A model generated the notes under the pieces. The model was not told where the DNA came from, ran no database searches, and saw nothing but the letters and a program-made list of their open reading frames with translations. Made by a program: the position numbers and the translations under genes. From an uncultured Muribaculaceae bacterium (GTDB lineage: Bacteria; Bacteroidota; Bacteroidia; Bacteroidales; Muribaculaceae), in assembly GCA_910587355.1 (NCBI GenBank), contig CAJUKF010000001.1, positions 62,001 to 126,000 on the forward strand: a stretch of DNA of 64,000 nt, given 5' to 3'. Shown here piece by piece: positions 16,475 to 26,058 of this stretch. Every line of letters starts with the position of its first letter. Within the stretch, counting starts at the first letter, position 1.

Positions 16475-18736
16475 ATGGAACAAGAAGGTACATATATGCA
16501 GACAGATAGCGATGAGCAGATGATTCAGGAGGCCTATCAGGCCCTCGTGGACGGTTATCTGAACAGCAATCACCGCAAGAAAGTGGAGATTATCGACCGT
16601 GCCTTCCAGTTTGCGAAAGCGGCCCATGCCGGCGTACGGCGCCGTTCGGGCGAGCCTTATATTATGCATCCCATTGCGGTAGCTACGATTGTATCACAGG
16701 AAATCGGCCTCGGTTCTACTTCAATTGCCGCAGCGTTGCTGCATGATGTGGTAGAGGATACGGAATTTACCGTAGAAGACATCGAACAGCATTTCGGCCC
16801 TAAAATCGCGCAGCTTGTCGACGGCCTTACCAAAATTTCGGGCGGAATTTTCGGCGACAAGGCATCAGTGCAGGCAGAGAACTTCCGCAAGCTCCTCCTT
16901 ACCATGAGCGAGGATATACGTGTGGTACTCATCAAAATGGCCGACCGTCTGCACAATATGCGCACCCTCGGTTCAATGGCTCCCAACAAGCGCTATAAAA
17001 TCGCAGGTGAGACTCTTTATATCTATGCGCCGCTGGCTCACCGTCTCGGTCTCTTTCCTATCAAGACCGAACTTGAGGACCTCAGTTTCAAGTATGAGCA
17101 CCCCGATATATACAAGCAGATTTCTGATAAAATCAAGGAAAGCCAGGCACGGCGCTCCGAGGTGTACGGCGATTTTTCGCTGCCCATAAAGCAGAAACTC
17201 GACGAACTCGGTATCAAGTATGAGGCCAAAGCCCGACTGAAATCGGTTTATTCCATTTATAATAAAATGGAAACCAAGCATTTGCCGTTTGAGGAGGTAT
17301 ATGACCTATATGCCATGCGAATAGTATTCGAGTGCGACGATATAAACAAAGAAAAGGCGATGTGCTGGAGCATTTATTCAGCCATTACCGATTTGTATCA
17401 GCTGCATCCTACCCGTACCCGCGACTGGATTGCCACCCCCAAGGCAAACGGCTACCAGGCTCTCCACCTTACCGTCATGGGTCCCGACGGCAACTGGATA
17501 GAAGTCCAGATACGCTCGCGCCGTATGGACGAGATTGCCGAAAAAGGTTTTGCCGCTCACTGGAAATATAAAATCGGCGACGGCGACGAAGAGTCGGAGC
17601 TCAATGCATGGCTGAAGACAATCAAGGATATTCTTGACAATCCCGAACCGAGTGCGATTGATTTTCTCAATACCCTCAAGCTCAATCTTTTTGCTTCGGA
17701 AATTGTGGTGTTCACTCCGAAAGGTGAACTGATTACGCTTCCGGCAGGAGCCACTGTACTCGACCTTGCCTTCCATCTTCACTCCGAAATCGGCATACAC
17801 TGTATAGCCGGCAAAGTGAACCATAAGCTCATGCCCCTGCAGACAGAGCTAAAAAGCGGTGACCAGGTAGAAGTCCTCACTTCCAAAACCCAGATGCCGC
17901 TGCCTGAATGGGAAAATTTTCTCAATACGGCAAAAGGCCGTACACGCCTGCGCAAAAGCCTGCGCGCCATGCGGCAGCCCGTGATTGTAAAAGGTAATGA
18001 GATTCTTGAAGAATGGTTTGCCTCACACGGGATAGAGGAATCCAACCGTGTCATTACCAAAATGCTTGGTGTATTCCATGTAGCCAACCGTGATGAACTG
18101 TGCTATCAGCTCGGTGCCGATGAGATTGTTCTCGGAGACTTCTTAATCAAACCGCTCAAGCATGTTGTAGATGGGAAGAAGCAGTCTTCCGGCATTCTCT
18201 CCAAAATACCCCTTATCGGCCGTATAGTCACCTCTTCTTCGCCTGAAACTCTCTCAGGCGAGTTGCAACAGCCAGAACCAGTCAACACAAAACAGATTTA
18301 TACTCTTCACACCGACGCACACGGACCGAATTATATCATCAGTTCATGTTGCAATCCCATTCCCGGAGATGACGTGCTCGGCTTTGTCAACGATGACGGC
18401 AAGGTCGAGATTCATTCGGTTGACTGCCCCAGAGCGCAGGTGCTCAAGGCCGGTTATGGCTCGCGGATTGTGGCTACGGAATGGGCCGGTGTCACCGACC
18501 TGTTCACTGCACATGTCCGTATCGAGGGCATCGACCGACGCGGAATCCTCCAGGAAATAACTCAGCTAATATCGAGTCTCATGGGTATAAATATACGCAA
18601 ACTCTTTATCGAGGCCGAGAAAGAAGTCTTTCATGCCGACCTCTGGATTGAAGTTAACGACAAGGATGTTGTGCGCGACCTCTGTGACCGGACTAAAAAA
18701 ATACAGGGAGTGACGCGCGCTACCCGAATTCTCTAA
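16475..18736 (+). CDS. Bifunctional (p)ppGpp synthetase/hydrolase, RelA/SpoT family
   Basis: A 753-residue stringent-response enzyme. The N-terminal HD hydrolase has its metal motif intact (His90-Asp91 in LLHDVVEDT; also YIMHP near 63). The synthetase domain is marked by YSIYNKME, YDLYAMRIVF and DWIATPKANGYQALH (about 255-335). A TGS domain follows (ELITLPAGATVLDLAFHLH, near 410) and a C-terminal ACT domain (GIDRRGILQEITQL, near 690). The intact HD site means it can also degrade (p)ppGpp. It has its own promoter and is 21 nt upstream of the PgpH-like gene, so both may be read from it. Confidence 0.95.
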   Translation: MEQEGTYMQTDSDEQMIQEAYQALVDGYLNSNHRKKVEIIDRAFQFAKAAHAGVRRRSGEPYIMHPIAVATIVSQEIGLGSTSIAAALLHDVVEDTEFTVEDIEQHFGPKIAQLVDGLTKISGGIFGDKASVQAENFRKLLLTMSEDIRVVLIKMADRLHNMRTLGSMAPNKRYKIAGETLYIYAPLAHRLGLFPIKTELEDLSFKYEHPDIYKQISDKIKESQARRSEVYGDFSLPIKQKLDELGIKYEAKARLKSVYSIYNKMETKHLPFEEVYDLYAMRIVFECDDINKEKAMCWSIYSAITDLYQLHPTRTRDWIATPKANGYQALHLTVMGPDGNWIEVQIRSRRMDEIAEKGFAAHWKYKIGDGDEESELNAWLKTIKDILDNPEPSAIDFLNTLKLNLFASEIVVFTPKGELITLPAGATVLDLAFHLHSEIGIHCIAGKVNHKLMPLQTELKSGDQVEVLTSKTQMPLPEWENFLNTAKGRTRLRKSLRAMRQPVIVKGNEILEEWFASHGIEESNRVITKMLGVFHVANRDELCYQLGADEIVLGDFLIKPLKHVVDGKKQSSGILSKIPLIGRIVTSSSPETLSGELQQPEPVNTKQIYTLHTDAHGPNYIISSCCNPIPGDDVLGFVNDDGKVEIHSVDCPRAQVLKAGYGSRIVATEWAGVTDLFTAHVRIEGIDRRGILQEITQLISSLMGINIRKLFIEAEKEVFHADLWIEVNDKDVVRDLCDRTKKIQGVTRATRIL

Positions 18737-18757
18737 AAACATAACACCCCTCCGAAA

Positions 18758-20776
18758 ATGCTTCTAAAAAAAATACTCATAGCTCTTGCGGCCACGCTGA
18801 TTATTGTGTATTTCTATCCGCATCCTGAGGCAAACAGATATAACTACGAGGAAGGTCGTCCGTGGAACTACTCCAAGCTTATTGCGCCTTTCGATATACC
18901 GGTGCATCCCGACTCGGCGACAATCATTGCCGCACGCGACTCGCTCAGCGCTCGTTTTGTGCCGATATATGAGCTCAACCAGCTCATTATCGATACTATT
19001 GTGAGCCGTCTGCCCGAGTCGCCGGGAACAAATCTGCAGAAGCGGCTCGGTGCCGAACTGCGCAAAATATATTCATCAGGCATGGTGGATATGCGCACCC
19101 GCGAGGAAATCGAACAGGGGCGCCTTCCAAAAGTGAGAATCCTCGACAAAAACGTGCTCAACGAGATGTCGACTTCGGCATTTACCTCTCCCCGCGACGC
19201 ATATGTGTATCTCGACTCAATCATCACAGACCCTGAGCTGCACCAGTATTTCTTGCGGAGCAATCTGCAGAATCTCCTCCTGCCGAACTATACGCGCAAC
19301 GAAGAGGAATGCCGCCGTAATTATGAGTATGAGTACCTTACTATAACCGCCGACCGCGGAATCATTCTCCAAGGCCAGACAATTATCGACAAGGGCGCCA
19401 TTGTCTCGTCGCAGGATTTCACCAATCTGCGCACTTTCGAGACAATGCTCGACCAGATGAGCAACAAACAGAATCAGAGCCGGTGGCTGATGCTGCTCGG
19501 ACAGTTCTTTTACGTGGCCATGCTCATGGCTCTGCTGATGCTGTATATATATTTCTTCTGTGACAATATATACAATAACCTGAGGGCGTTCATCTTCATT
19601 TACAGTCTTATCACGCTCTTCTTCCTTGTAGGTGTGGGGCTGAATTATTTTGTGGCTCAGGGTGTGTATCTGGCGCCCATGATGATAGTGCCTGTGCTTG
19701 TGCTTGTGTTCTTCGACGGACGCACCGCACTTTTCACCACGGCGATTCTTTCGCTTGCATGCGCAGGAGTCACGGCATTCGCGCTTGAATTCCTATTCCT
19801 GCAATTTTGTGCGGCTACTTCGGCCGTATTTTCGCTTCGCGAGCTCTCGCGCCGTTCGCAGCTGCTGCGTACATCGGCTGTTGTAGTTCTGGCATATCTT
19901 CTGAGCTATCTGTCGCTTGAACTGCTTATGAATGGTTCTCTTGAGGGCTGCACATGGCGTATGGCCGCTATTCTTGCAGTCAGTGCCGCCCTTACCTCAA
20001 TGGCTTATATAATGATGTTTGTCGTTGAGCGCGTGTTCGGCTTTGTGTCGGTAGTGACGCTTGTCGAGCTTGCCGATATCAACGCCCCGCTGCTCATGCG
20101 GCTGTCTAACGAGTGTCCCGGCACTTTCCAGCATTCGATTGCCGTGAGCAATCTTGCATGTGATGCCGCACAGCGTATCGGAGCCAACGTGCAGCTTGTG
20201 CGTGCAGGCGCGCTCTATCACGATATAGGCAAAATCGCCAATCCCGCTTTTTTCACCGAGAATCAGCATGGCGTGAATCCGCATGATGCCTTGTCGCCCG
20301 AGCGCAGCGCCGCCATTGTGATTAATCATGTGAAGGATGGGCTGCAGATGGCCGAGCGGGCGCGTCTCCCCGAATCGGTGCGTCAGTTCATACGCGAGCA
20401 TCACGGTGCCGGTATGGCAAAATATTTCTATATCACCTATTGCAAGGCGCATCCCGATGAAGATGTCGACAAATCGCCCTTCACTTATCCCGGCCCGAAT
20501 CCTCAGAGCCGCGAGACCTCGATTCTGATGATGGCCGATGCTGTCGAAGCAGCCTCCCGTTCGCTCAAGGAGCATACGCGCGAAGATATCGCATCTCTTG
20601 TCAACCGTATCATCGACAGTCAGATTGCCGAAGGCCTTCATAATTCGTCGACACTCCGCTTCCGTGACATAGAGACTATCAAAGAGGCGTTTATAAAACG
20701 TCTGATGACTATCTATCACTCGCGTATCGCCTATCCTGCCGCTCCCAAGGCTCCAACTCAGGCGGCGGCACAATAA
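18758..20776 (+). CDS. 7TMR-HD phosphohydrolase, PgpH-like
   Basis: A 672-residue membrane enzyme. One N-terminal helix (about 3-20) is followed by an extracytoplasmic 7TMR-HDED domain (about 30-235), a block of about seven helices (about 245-430) and a cytoplasmic HD domain with RAGALYHDIGKIANPAFF near 490 and REHHGAGMAKYFY near 545. PgpH of Listeria, with the same layout, hydrolyses c-di-AMP; the same activity here is an inference from architecture. It follows the Rel gene by 21 nt, and the TPR lipoprotein gene starts 22 nt after it. Confidence 0.9.
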   Translation: MLLKKILIALAATLIIVYFYPHPEANRYNYEEGRPWNYSKLIAPFDIPVHPDSATIIAARDSLSARFVPIYELNQLIIDTIVSRLPESPGTNLQKRLGAELRKIYSSGMVDMRTREEIEQGRLPKVRILDKNVLNEMSTSAFTSPRDAYVYLDSIITDPELHQYFLRSNLQNLLLPNYTRNEEECRRNYEYEYLTITADRGIILQGQTIIDKGAIVSSQDFTNLRTFETMLDQMSNKQNQSRWLMLLGQFFYVAMLMALLMLYIYFFCDNIYNNLRAFIFIYSLITLFFLVGVGLNYFVAQGVYLAPMMIVPVLVLVFFDGRTALFTTAILSLACAGVTAFALEFLFLQFCAATSAVFSLRELSRRSQLLRTSAVVVLAYLLSYLSLELLMNGSLEGCTWRMAAILAVSAALTSMAYIMMFVVERVFGFVSVVTLVELADINAPLLMRLSNECPGTFQHSIAVSNLACDAAQRIGANVQLVRAGALYHDIGKIANPAFFTENQHGVNPHDALSPERSAAIVINHVKDGLQMAERARLPESVRQFIREHHGAGMAKYFYITYCKAHPDEDVDKSPFTYPGPNPQSRETSILMMADAVEAASRSLKEHTREDIASLVNRIIDSQIAEGLHNSSTLRFRDIETIKEAFIKRLMTIYHSRIAYPAAPKAPTQAAAQ

Positions 20777-20798
20777 GCGTGCCTGATTCAGCGTTATA

Positions 20799-23700
20799 AT
20801 GCTGATGAAATACCGTTTACGAATCTCCGGCGCAGTGCTTTTTGCTGCCGTCGCTCTTGCGGCGGCACTGTTGCTGTCGGGCTGTTCGGCCAAGAAAAAC
20901 ACCGCCGCCAACCGCCGCTATCAGGAGTTCATCACACGGTATAATATTTACTATAACGGCGACACCCACTTCCGCGAGACGCTCGCCGACATGGAGAGCA
21001 AATACGAGGACGATTACTCGCGCAACGTGTACATGCATCCTGTCGAAGCCCGTAATGACAAGAGCGCTCCCCAGCCGTCGGGCGATTTCACCCGTTCAAT
21101 CGAGAAAGCCCAGAAAGCCATACAGCTTCGCTCCATAAAGAAAAAGCCGGCGAAGAAAGCCGGCAAGCGAAACGACCCTAAATACAAGGAATGGATGAAG
21201 CGCGACGAATACAATCCTTTCCTTCATAATGCATGGATGATGATGGGTCGCAGCCAGTACTACAACGGAGACTTTCTCGGGGCCGCGTCAACGTTCTTCT
21301 ATATCAGCCGGCATTTCACGTGGTTGCCTAAGACTGTCGTGGAGGCCAAGCTCTTTCAGGCTTTGTCATATATCGGCATGGGCTGGCAGTTCGAGGCCGA
21401 GGTGATACTGACACGTATATCTCATGACGACCTACCTTCCAACGGTCTGCGCAGACTTTATAATTTCACTTACGCCGATTATTATATCCATGCATCGAAA
21501 TGCGAGGAGGCTCTGCCGTTCCTTGTCGAGGCAGTGAAGGGTGCTAAAGGCGCCCAGAAAACGCGTCTTAACTTTCTGCTGGGGCAGGTGTACGAGCGTC
21601 TCGGTCAGAAAGATTTGGCGTACAAGGCGTTTGCATCGGCCGGAAGTTCGGCATCGGCGCCGTACCGCACAAAATTCAATGCACGCATCAAGCAGTCGGA
21701 GGTCTTTTCGGGCTCTGATATCGAGCCTGAGGTGAAAGCGCTGCGCCGCATGACCCGTTACGACCGAAACAAAGACTATCTCGACCAGGTCTATTATGCA
21801 ATCGGCAACCTATATCTGAGCCGTGGCGATACACTGCATGCCATTGAAAACTATGAACTTGCAAACGAAAAATCAACCCGAAACGGCATCGACAAGGCTC
21901 TCAATCAGCTGAAACTCGGGGAACTGTATTTCCTTCAGGGCAATTATGAGAAGGCACAGCCGTCGTACTCCGAGGCCGTGCCGCAGTTACCTGAGTCATA
22001 TCCGGGTCTCGCTGACATAAAACTGCGCTCCGACGTGCTCGACGAACTCTCGGTATATTCACAGAATGTAAACCTTCAGGACTCACTCCTGCGGCTGGCG
22101 GCAATGTCGCCCGAACAGCAAATGGAGGTGATTGAAAAAATCATCAGGGAACTTAAGGAAAAAGAGAAGAAAGAAGCCGAGGACGCAGCCCGTGAGGAGT
22201 ATCTTGCGAATCAGGCTGCCAAAGGCAATAATCTTCAGGACAACAAGACCCAGACCTTCGTTATAAACTCCGACAATTCATGGTATTTCTATAACACCGC
22301 TACGCGCAATGCGGGCAAGACGGAGTTCCAGAAACGATGGGGTTCGCGTAAGCTCGAGGACAACTGGCGTCGCCGCAATAAATCGTCGTTCAATACCGAT
22401 GACTTCAATGCTGCAGGCGATTCGGATGCCGATGCCGAAGATGCTCGGAATATCAATGAGGACTCGCCCGAAAACGAAGAAAAAGACGAGAAAGACGACC
22501 ACAGCTCCGACCCGCATTATCCCGAATACTATCTCGCCCAGATTCCGAAGACCGACGAGGAGAAAAATACGGCTCACGATGTTATTCAGGAGGGTCTGTA
22601 TAATATGGGTGTCATTCTCAAGGACAAGCTCGAGGACTTCAGTGCTTCCAAGGCTGAGTTCGACCGTCTGCTCCGCGACTATCCCGACAATGTTTACCGC
22701 CTCGACACTTATTATAATCTTTATCTGATGTATATGCGTCAGGGCCGCACAGCCGAAGCCGAGCGTTACCGGCAGCTGATTCTAAGCGATTTTGCCGATT
22801 CCAAGTACGGTGTAGCAATGCGTAATCCCGATTATCTCGACGACCTCCGCAATATGGACAAATATCAGCAGGAGCTGTATGAGAAAACTTACGAGGCTTA
22901 TCTCGACAACCGCAATTATGATGTCCATAAGGCTTATGAAACAATAAATGAGAAGTATCCGCTCAGCAAGACTCTGCCGAAGTTCATGTTCCTCCATGCG
23001 CTTGCATATGTCACCGAGCGCGACAAGGAAAAATTTAACACCACGCTGCGCGAATTGCTCGACCGATATCCCGATACAGACATTACGCCGGTTGCTTCCG
23101 CATGGCTCAAAGGCATGGCGCAGGGGCGTGAACTACAGGCCGGAATCGGCACCAATCTGCGAGGTATGATATGGGATATCAGTCTTGGAAATGACTCCGC
23201 TTCCGTTGCAGCCGATGGCAAAGCTCAGTTCGAACTCAATGAAGAAGTACCTCAGCGGTTAGTATTCACATTCCCCACCGATAAGGTATCGTCAAATGAG
23301 TTGCTGTTCGCTATCGCCAGGCATAATTTCCGCTCGTTCGTTGTCAAGGATTATGACCTCGAACAGATGAATTTCGGCCGTCTCGGCATGGTCATAGTCA
23401 GCGGATTCGCCAATCAGGCCGAACTCAATCATTACCGCTCGGTAATGGCGGCCTCCGACGACTTCAGGCTGCCTGCCGGTGTGCGTCCGATAGCTATCAG
23501 CGATGCCAACTTCAAGATTCTTCTTGAGCAGGGACGCTCTTTTGAGGAGTATTTCAGATATCTCGACGAGCAGAATTATATCGATGCACAGGCTGATATT
23601 CTCGCTCCTGACGAAATAGAGACACTTGAGGAAGCTGAAGAAGCAGAAGCGGCAGAAGGGCTTCCCGATACGTATGCAGTACCTGATTCCGATGCGGCTA

Positions 23701-23987
23701 TAGATGCAGGTGCCGATGCAGAGGCCGAAGCAGTTGTCGATGGGCCTGAGGCCGATATCACCCGGCCTGCACCACAAGTGCCGCAGCTGCCTCTGACGGC
23801 ACCGCAGCAGCCTCAGGAAAAACCGATACCTCAGCCTGCGCCCAAAATTCCCACTACGCCAAAGTCTCCTGTAAAATCTCCCGTAACAGCGCCTGCAAAA
23901 TCACCCGAGCAGCCGGCAAAGCCTGAGCCAGCACCATTCCTGCCCGGTTCGGAAGGGGAAGATGACCCTCTGCTTGAGGATTTCTGA
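20799..23987 (+). CDS. SprE/PorW-like TPR lipoprotein
   Basis: A 1062-residue envelope lipoprotein. The signal helix ends in LLLSGC, with the lipidated Cys near residue 29. An early NRRYQEFITRYNIYYNGDTHF block (cited as FITRYNIYYNGD, near 45-56) and several TPR-like helical repeats match the SprE/PorW family. Those proteins link the motor and translocon of the type IX secretion system in Flavobacterium and Porphyromonas, but homologues also occur in species without a full system. The last ~150 residues are Glu/Ala- then Pro/Lys-rich and probably disordered. No T9SS structural genes are nearby. Confidence 0.75.
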   Translation: MLMKYRLRISGAVLFAAVALAAALLLSGCSAKKNTAANRRYQEFITRYNIYYNGDTHFRETLADMESKYEDDYSRNVYMHPVEARNDKSAPQPSGDFTRSIEKAQKAIQLRSIKKKPAKKAGKRNDPKYKEWMKRDEYNPFLHNAWMMMGRSQYYNGDFLGAASTFFYISRHFTWLPKTVVEAKLFQALSYIGMGWQFEAEVILTRISHDDLPSNGLRRLYNFTYADYYIHASKCEEALPFLVEAVKGAKGAQKTRLNFLLGQVYERLGQKDLAYKAFASAGSSASAPYRTKFNARIKQSEVFSGSDIEPEVKALRRMTRYDRNKDYLDQVYYAIGNLYLSRGDTLHAIENYELANEKSTRNGIDKALNQLKLGELYFLQGNYEKAQPSYSEAVPQLPESYPGLADIKLRSDVLDELSVYSQNVNLQDSLLRLAAMSPEQQMEVIEKIIRELKEKEKKEAEDAAREEYLANQAAKGNNLQDNKTQTFVINSDNSWYFYNTATRNAGKTEFQKRWGSRKLEDNWRRRNKSSFNTDDFNAAGDSDADAEDARNINEDSPENEEKDEKDDHSSDPHYPEYYLAQIPKTDEEKNTAHDVIQEGLYNMGVILKDKLEDFSASKAEFDRLLRDYPDNVYRLDTYYNLYLMYMRQGRTAEAERYRQLILSDFADSKYGVAMRNPDYLDDLRNMDKYQQELYEKTYEAYLDNRNYDVHKAYETINEKYPLSKTLPKFMFLHALAYVTERDKEKFNTTLRELLDRYPDTDITPVASAWLKGMAQGRELQAGIGTNLRGMIWDISLGNDSASVAADGKAQFELNEEVPQRLVFTFPTDKVSSNELLFAIARHNFRSFVVKDYDLEQMNFGRLGMVIVSGFANQAELNHYRSVMAASDDFRLPAGVRPIAISDANFKILLEQGRSFEEYFRYLDEQNYIDAQADILAPDEIETLEEAEEAEAAEGLPDTYAVPDSDAAIDAGADAEAEAVVDGPEADITRPAPQVPQLPLTAPQQPQEKPIPQPAPKIPTTPKSPVKSPVTAPAKSPEQPAKPEPAPFLPGSEGEDDPLLEDF

Positions 23988-23993
23988 TATTGC

Positions 23994-24350
23994 TTATTGT
24001 TGGTTACGAAGATGCTCGAGCAGCTCTTCCGGCGAAATGCCCAGCAAATCGAGCTGACGCTTTAGTGCCGGCACAGTGTCTGCGTAGAAGTTCTGGCGCC
24101 GTAGTTCGAGTACTTGGGCCGGAGCATCTTCGGCAGCGTAATATCCCATACCGCGTCGCGGTGCTATGATTCCGTCGGCCTGAAGCTGGTCGTAGGCCTT
24201 TAGTACTGTGTGGGTGTTCACGGCCATGTCAAGAGCCAGCTCTCGGACCGAAGGCACTTTGCCTCCGCTGGCCCATGCTCCCGTGAGCACCTGCTCGCAG
24301 CAGTAGTCGGCTATCTGCCGGTATATAGGTTTGTCGCTTGCGAACTCCAC
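23994..24350 (-). CDS. GntR-family regulator, YtrA type
   Basis: A 118-residue repressor consisting of a winged-helix domain and a short C-terminal helix, typical of the YtrA subfamily. It starts MEFASDKPIYRQIADY, as the family does, and includes VPSVRELALDMAVNTHTVLKAYDQL (cited as SVRELALDMAVNTHTV, near 35-50), the recognition region. The start codon is GTG at 24350, overlapping the TAG of the permease gene (TAGTG). It is the last gene of the ABC operon and probably binds the inverted repeat at that operon's promoter. Confidence 0.9.
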   Translation of the reverse strand: MEFASDKPIYRQIADYCCEQVLTGAWASGGKVPSVRELALDMAVNTHTVLKAYDQLQADGIIAPRRGMGYYAAEDAPAQVLELRRQNFYADTVPALKRQLDLLGISPEELLEHLRNQQ

Positions 24351-25084
24351 TACTTCAGATATTTATAAAGGTGACGCAGTGCCAATATGCCGACAGGCAG
24401 GCTGAGTACACCCGAAGTCACTTCAATACATATCAGCATATTCTCCATTCCTCCGGCTTCAAGAGGCAGCCCGAGCAACGCATAAATCACTCCGCACATT
24501 GCGCCGATAAAAGAGAGAGAAATTAAGACTATAGCTGTGCGTATTACGCCCCATAGGACAGGATGACGGCGGCAGGTGACAGCAGCGTCCGTAACAAGGA
24601 AATACATGGAGTAACCTGTAACGAATGATACGCAATACAGGAGCACTGCTGTGGGCCATGAGAGGAGGTGTGAGGCTTCGGTAAACGATTCCAGTACGAA
24701 CTCCAATAGTCCGTGCGGTTCGTAAAGCCACCCGATGTACATCAGCAACCATTGTATGGCGGTCATGAGCAACGGGAAGATAATCATAATCCACAGGAGA
24801 TAGAATGTGAGCCTCTCGGAGGCCTTGACGGGGGCGAGGCGCAGCAGCGTGTCGTCGCGAAGGGTGAAAACGTACGGTACTGCGAGAGACATTATCCATA
24901 TGATGCAGCAAGCGCCAAGAATAATCTCTTCACGCGGAAACACACTTGTCACTATCACAAGGAGTGCTTCTATCAGAGTGTATATGATAATCTGATTGCG
25001 GAGACTCTGACGGAAAAGACCGCCGAACTGCCGCACCCGCTGCCAGCTGAAGCGGTTGATGTCATTTAATGCTGTTTCAGCCAT
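24350..25084 (-). CDS. ABC transporter membrane subunit (putative)
   Basis: A 244-residue protein with about six membrane helices (near 30-52, 56-76, 92-115, 140-165, 178-203, 214-236). No conserved motif identifies its cargo. Its start lies 8 nt inside the ATPase gene and its stop overlaps the GntR start, so it is almost certainly the permease partner of that ATPase. YtrA-type operons often respond to cell-envelope stress; that role here is only inferred. Confidence 0.75.
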   Translation of the reverse strand: MAETALNDINRFSWQRVRQFGGLFRQSLRNQIIIYTLIEALLVIVTSVFPREEIILGACCIIWIMSLAVPYVFTLRDDTLLRLAPVKASERLTFYLLWIMIIFPLLMTAIQWLLMYIGWLYEPHGLLEFVLESFTEASHLLSWPTAVLLYCVSFVTGYSMYFLVTDAAVTCRRHPVLWGVIRTAIVLISLSFIGAMCGVIYALLGLPLEAGGMENMLICIEVTSGVLSLPVGILALRHLYKYLK

Positions 25085-25910
25085 TGTCCGATAGAATTTT
25101 AATGATTTCAGTATTCCCGCTCATCACAGCCGAATAGAGCAGGGCATAGTCGATATCTCCTGTCTCGTCGCCTTCGGCTCTGACGATTGACGACACCACG
25201 CCTGCACTGCGCTCGGAGTACAATGCGTCGGGCACTGTTGTGGCTGAGCGCACGCAACTGAGTCTTGATGAAATATCGTCGGCGGTGAGGCATACGGCGA
25301 GGTGTCCCTTGTGCATCAGCATCAGTCCGTCATATAGTTCGCGGAGGTCCGATATGTTGTGAGTCGACACAATCACGGTCTGCTCGCTTTCGATACATCC
25401 GGCCATCAGCCGCCGGAGTGTTTTCTTCGAGTCGATGTCGAGCCCGTTGGCAGGCTCGTCGAGCAACAGCATGTCGACGCCTAAGGCAAGCGCATAGGCT
25501 GCCAGAAGTTTGCGCCGCGTGCCAAGAGAAGTGTCTGTTATCTCTTCATGACCGGTCAGGCCGAAAGCTACGAGGTTCCTTTCAAGAGTCTCTTTGTTGA
25601 AATTAGGGTAAAAAATGCCGTCTGTGGCCGCAAGAGCGGCGACAGTCTTCGCCGGCACCTCAAGTTCATCGGGAAGAAAGAACAGCCGTCGCATTACCGA
25701 CGGCGCGTGGAGCGCTGTTTCTTCGCCGTCGAGACGGCAGACACCAGTTTGAGGACGTAGCAGTCCGGCCATAAGTTTGAGCAAGGTGGTCTTGCCTGCG
25801 CCGTTTTCTCCTAAAAGGAGCCATATGCCGGGTGTTACTCTGCCTGTGGCATCGTTTACTGCATTCGGGCCTTTGCGGTAGCTGTATGTAAGATGCTCGA
25901 GATTTATCAT
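25077..25910 (-). CDS. ABC transporter ATP-binding protein
   Basis: A 277-residue cytoplasmic ATPase. Walker A is GENGAGKTTLLKLMAGL near residue 34, the signature region TDTSLGTRRKLLAAYAL lies near 127, and Walker B MLLLDEPANGLDID is near 152, with the switch His in STHNISDL near 183. The signature reads LGTRRK rather than LSGGQ, a common deviation in exporters of this type. The C-terminal ~75 residues are a family-specific regulatory extension. The gene follows an 18-codon hydrophobic reading frame by 3 nt. Confidence 0.93.
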   Translation of the reverse strand: MINLEHLTYSYRKGPNAVNDATGRVTPGIWLLLGENGAGKTTLLKLMAGLLRPQTGVCRLDGEETALHAPSVMRRLFFLPDELEVPAKTVAALAATDGIFYPNFNKETLERNLVAFGLTGHEEITDTSLGTRRKLLAAYALALGVDMLLLDEPANGLDIDSKKTLRRLMAGCIESEQTVIVSTHNISDLRELYDGLMLMHKGHLAVCLTADDISSRLSCVRSATTVPDALYSERSAGVVSSIVRAEGDETGDIDYALLYSAVMSGNTEIIKILSDNG

Positions 25911-25913
25911 TGC

Positions 25914-25970
25914 TCAGAGTAGGATAATGATGAGAAGCACCATGAGGAAAGTCAGCAGGAAGTCTGTCAT
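25914..25970 (-). CDS. Predicted 18-residue hydrophobic peptide
   Basis: ATG at 25970 opens a frame encoding MTDFLLTFLMVLLIIILL and then TGA. The peptide is one membrane helix after a three-residue polar start. It lies about 40 nt after the predicted transcription start and ends 3 nt before the ATPase start, so it is the first frame of the GntR-ABC operon. It could be a small membrane subunit or a translation-coupling leader. No homologue is known to me, and its size alone means chance cannot be excluded. Confidence 0.45.
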   Translation of the reverse strand: MTDFLLTFLMVLLIIILL

Positions 25971-25994
25971 CGTGATTGGTTTTAATGTGTTTTA

Positions 25995-26026
25995 GTGTTG
26001 TAGTTGTGTACAACACTGCAAAGGTA
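25995..26026 (-). promoter_or_regulatory. Promoter and candidate GntR operator of the ABC operon
   Basis: Minus-strand -7 element TACCTTTG (26019-26026); the best -33 TTG is only 17 nt further, so it is imperfect. Immediately downstream, over the predicted start of RNA, is an inverted repeat GTGTTGT-N8-ACAACAC (25995-26016). A repressor bound there would block transcription; the GntR protein encoded by the same operon is the obvious candidate. Confidence 0.6.
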
Positions 26027-26058
26027 GACAAAAATCCGGAATACAATATACGTTTAAC

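Noticed and set aside
20799..23987. A T9SS gene cluster
   Set aside because: The SprE/PorW-like gene, porX and the mini sorting-domain protein are far apart and no porK-porN or sov gene is present.
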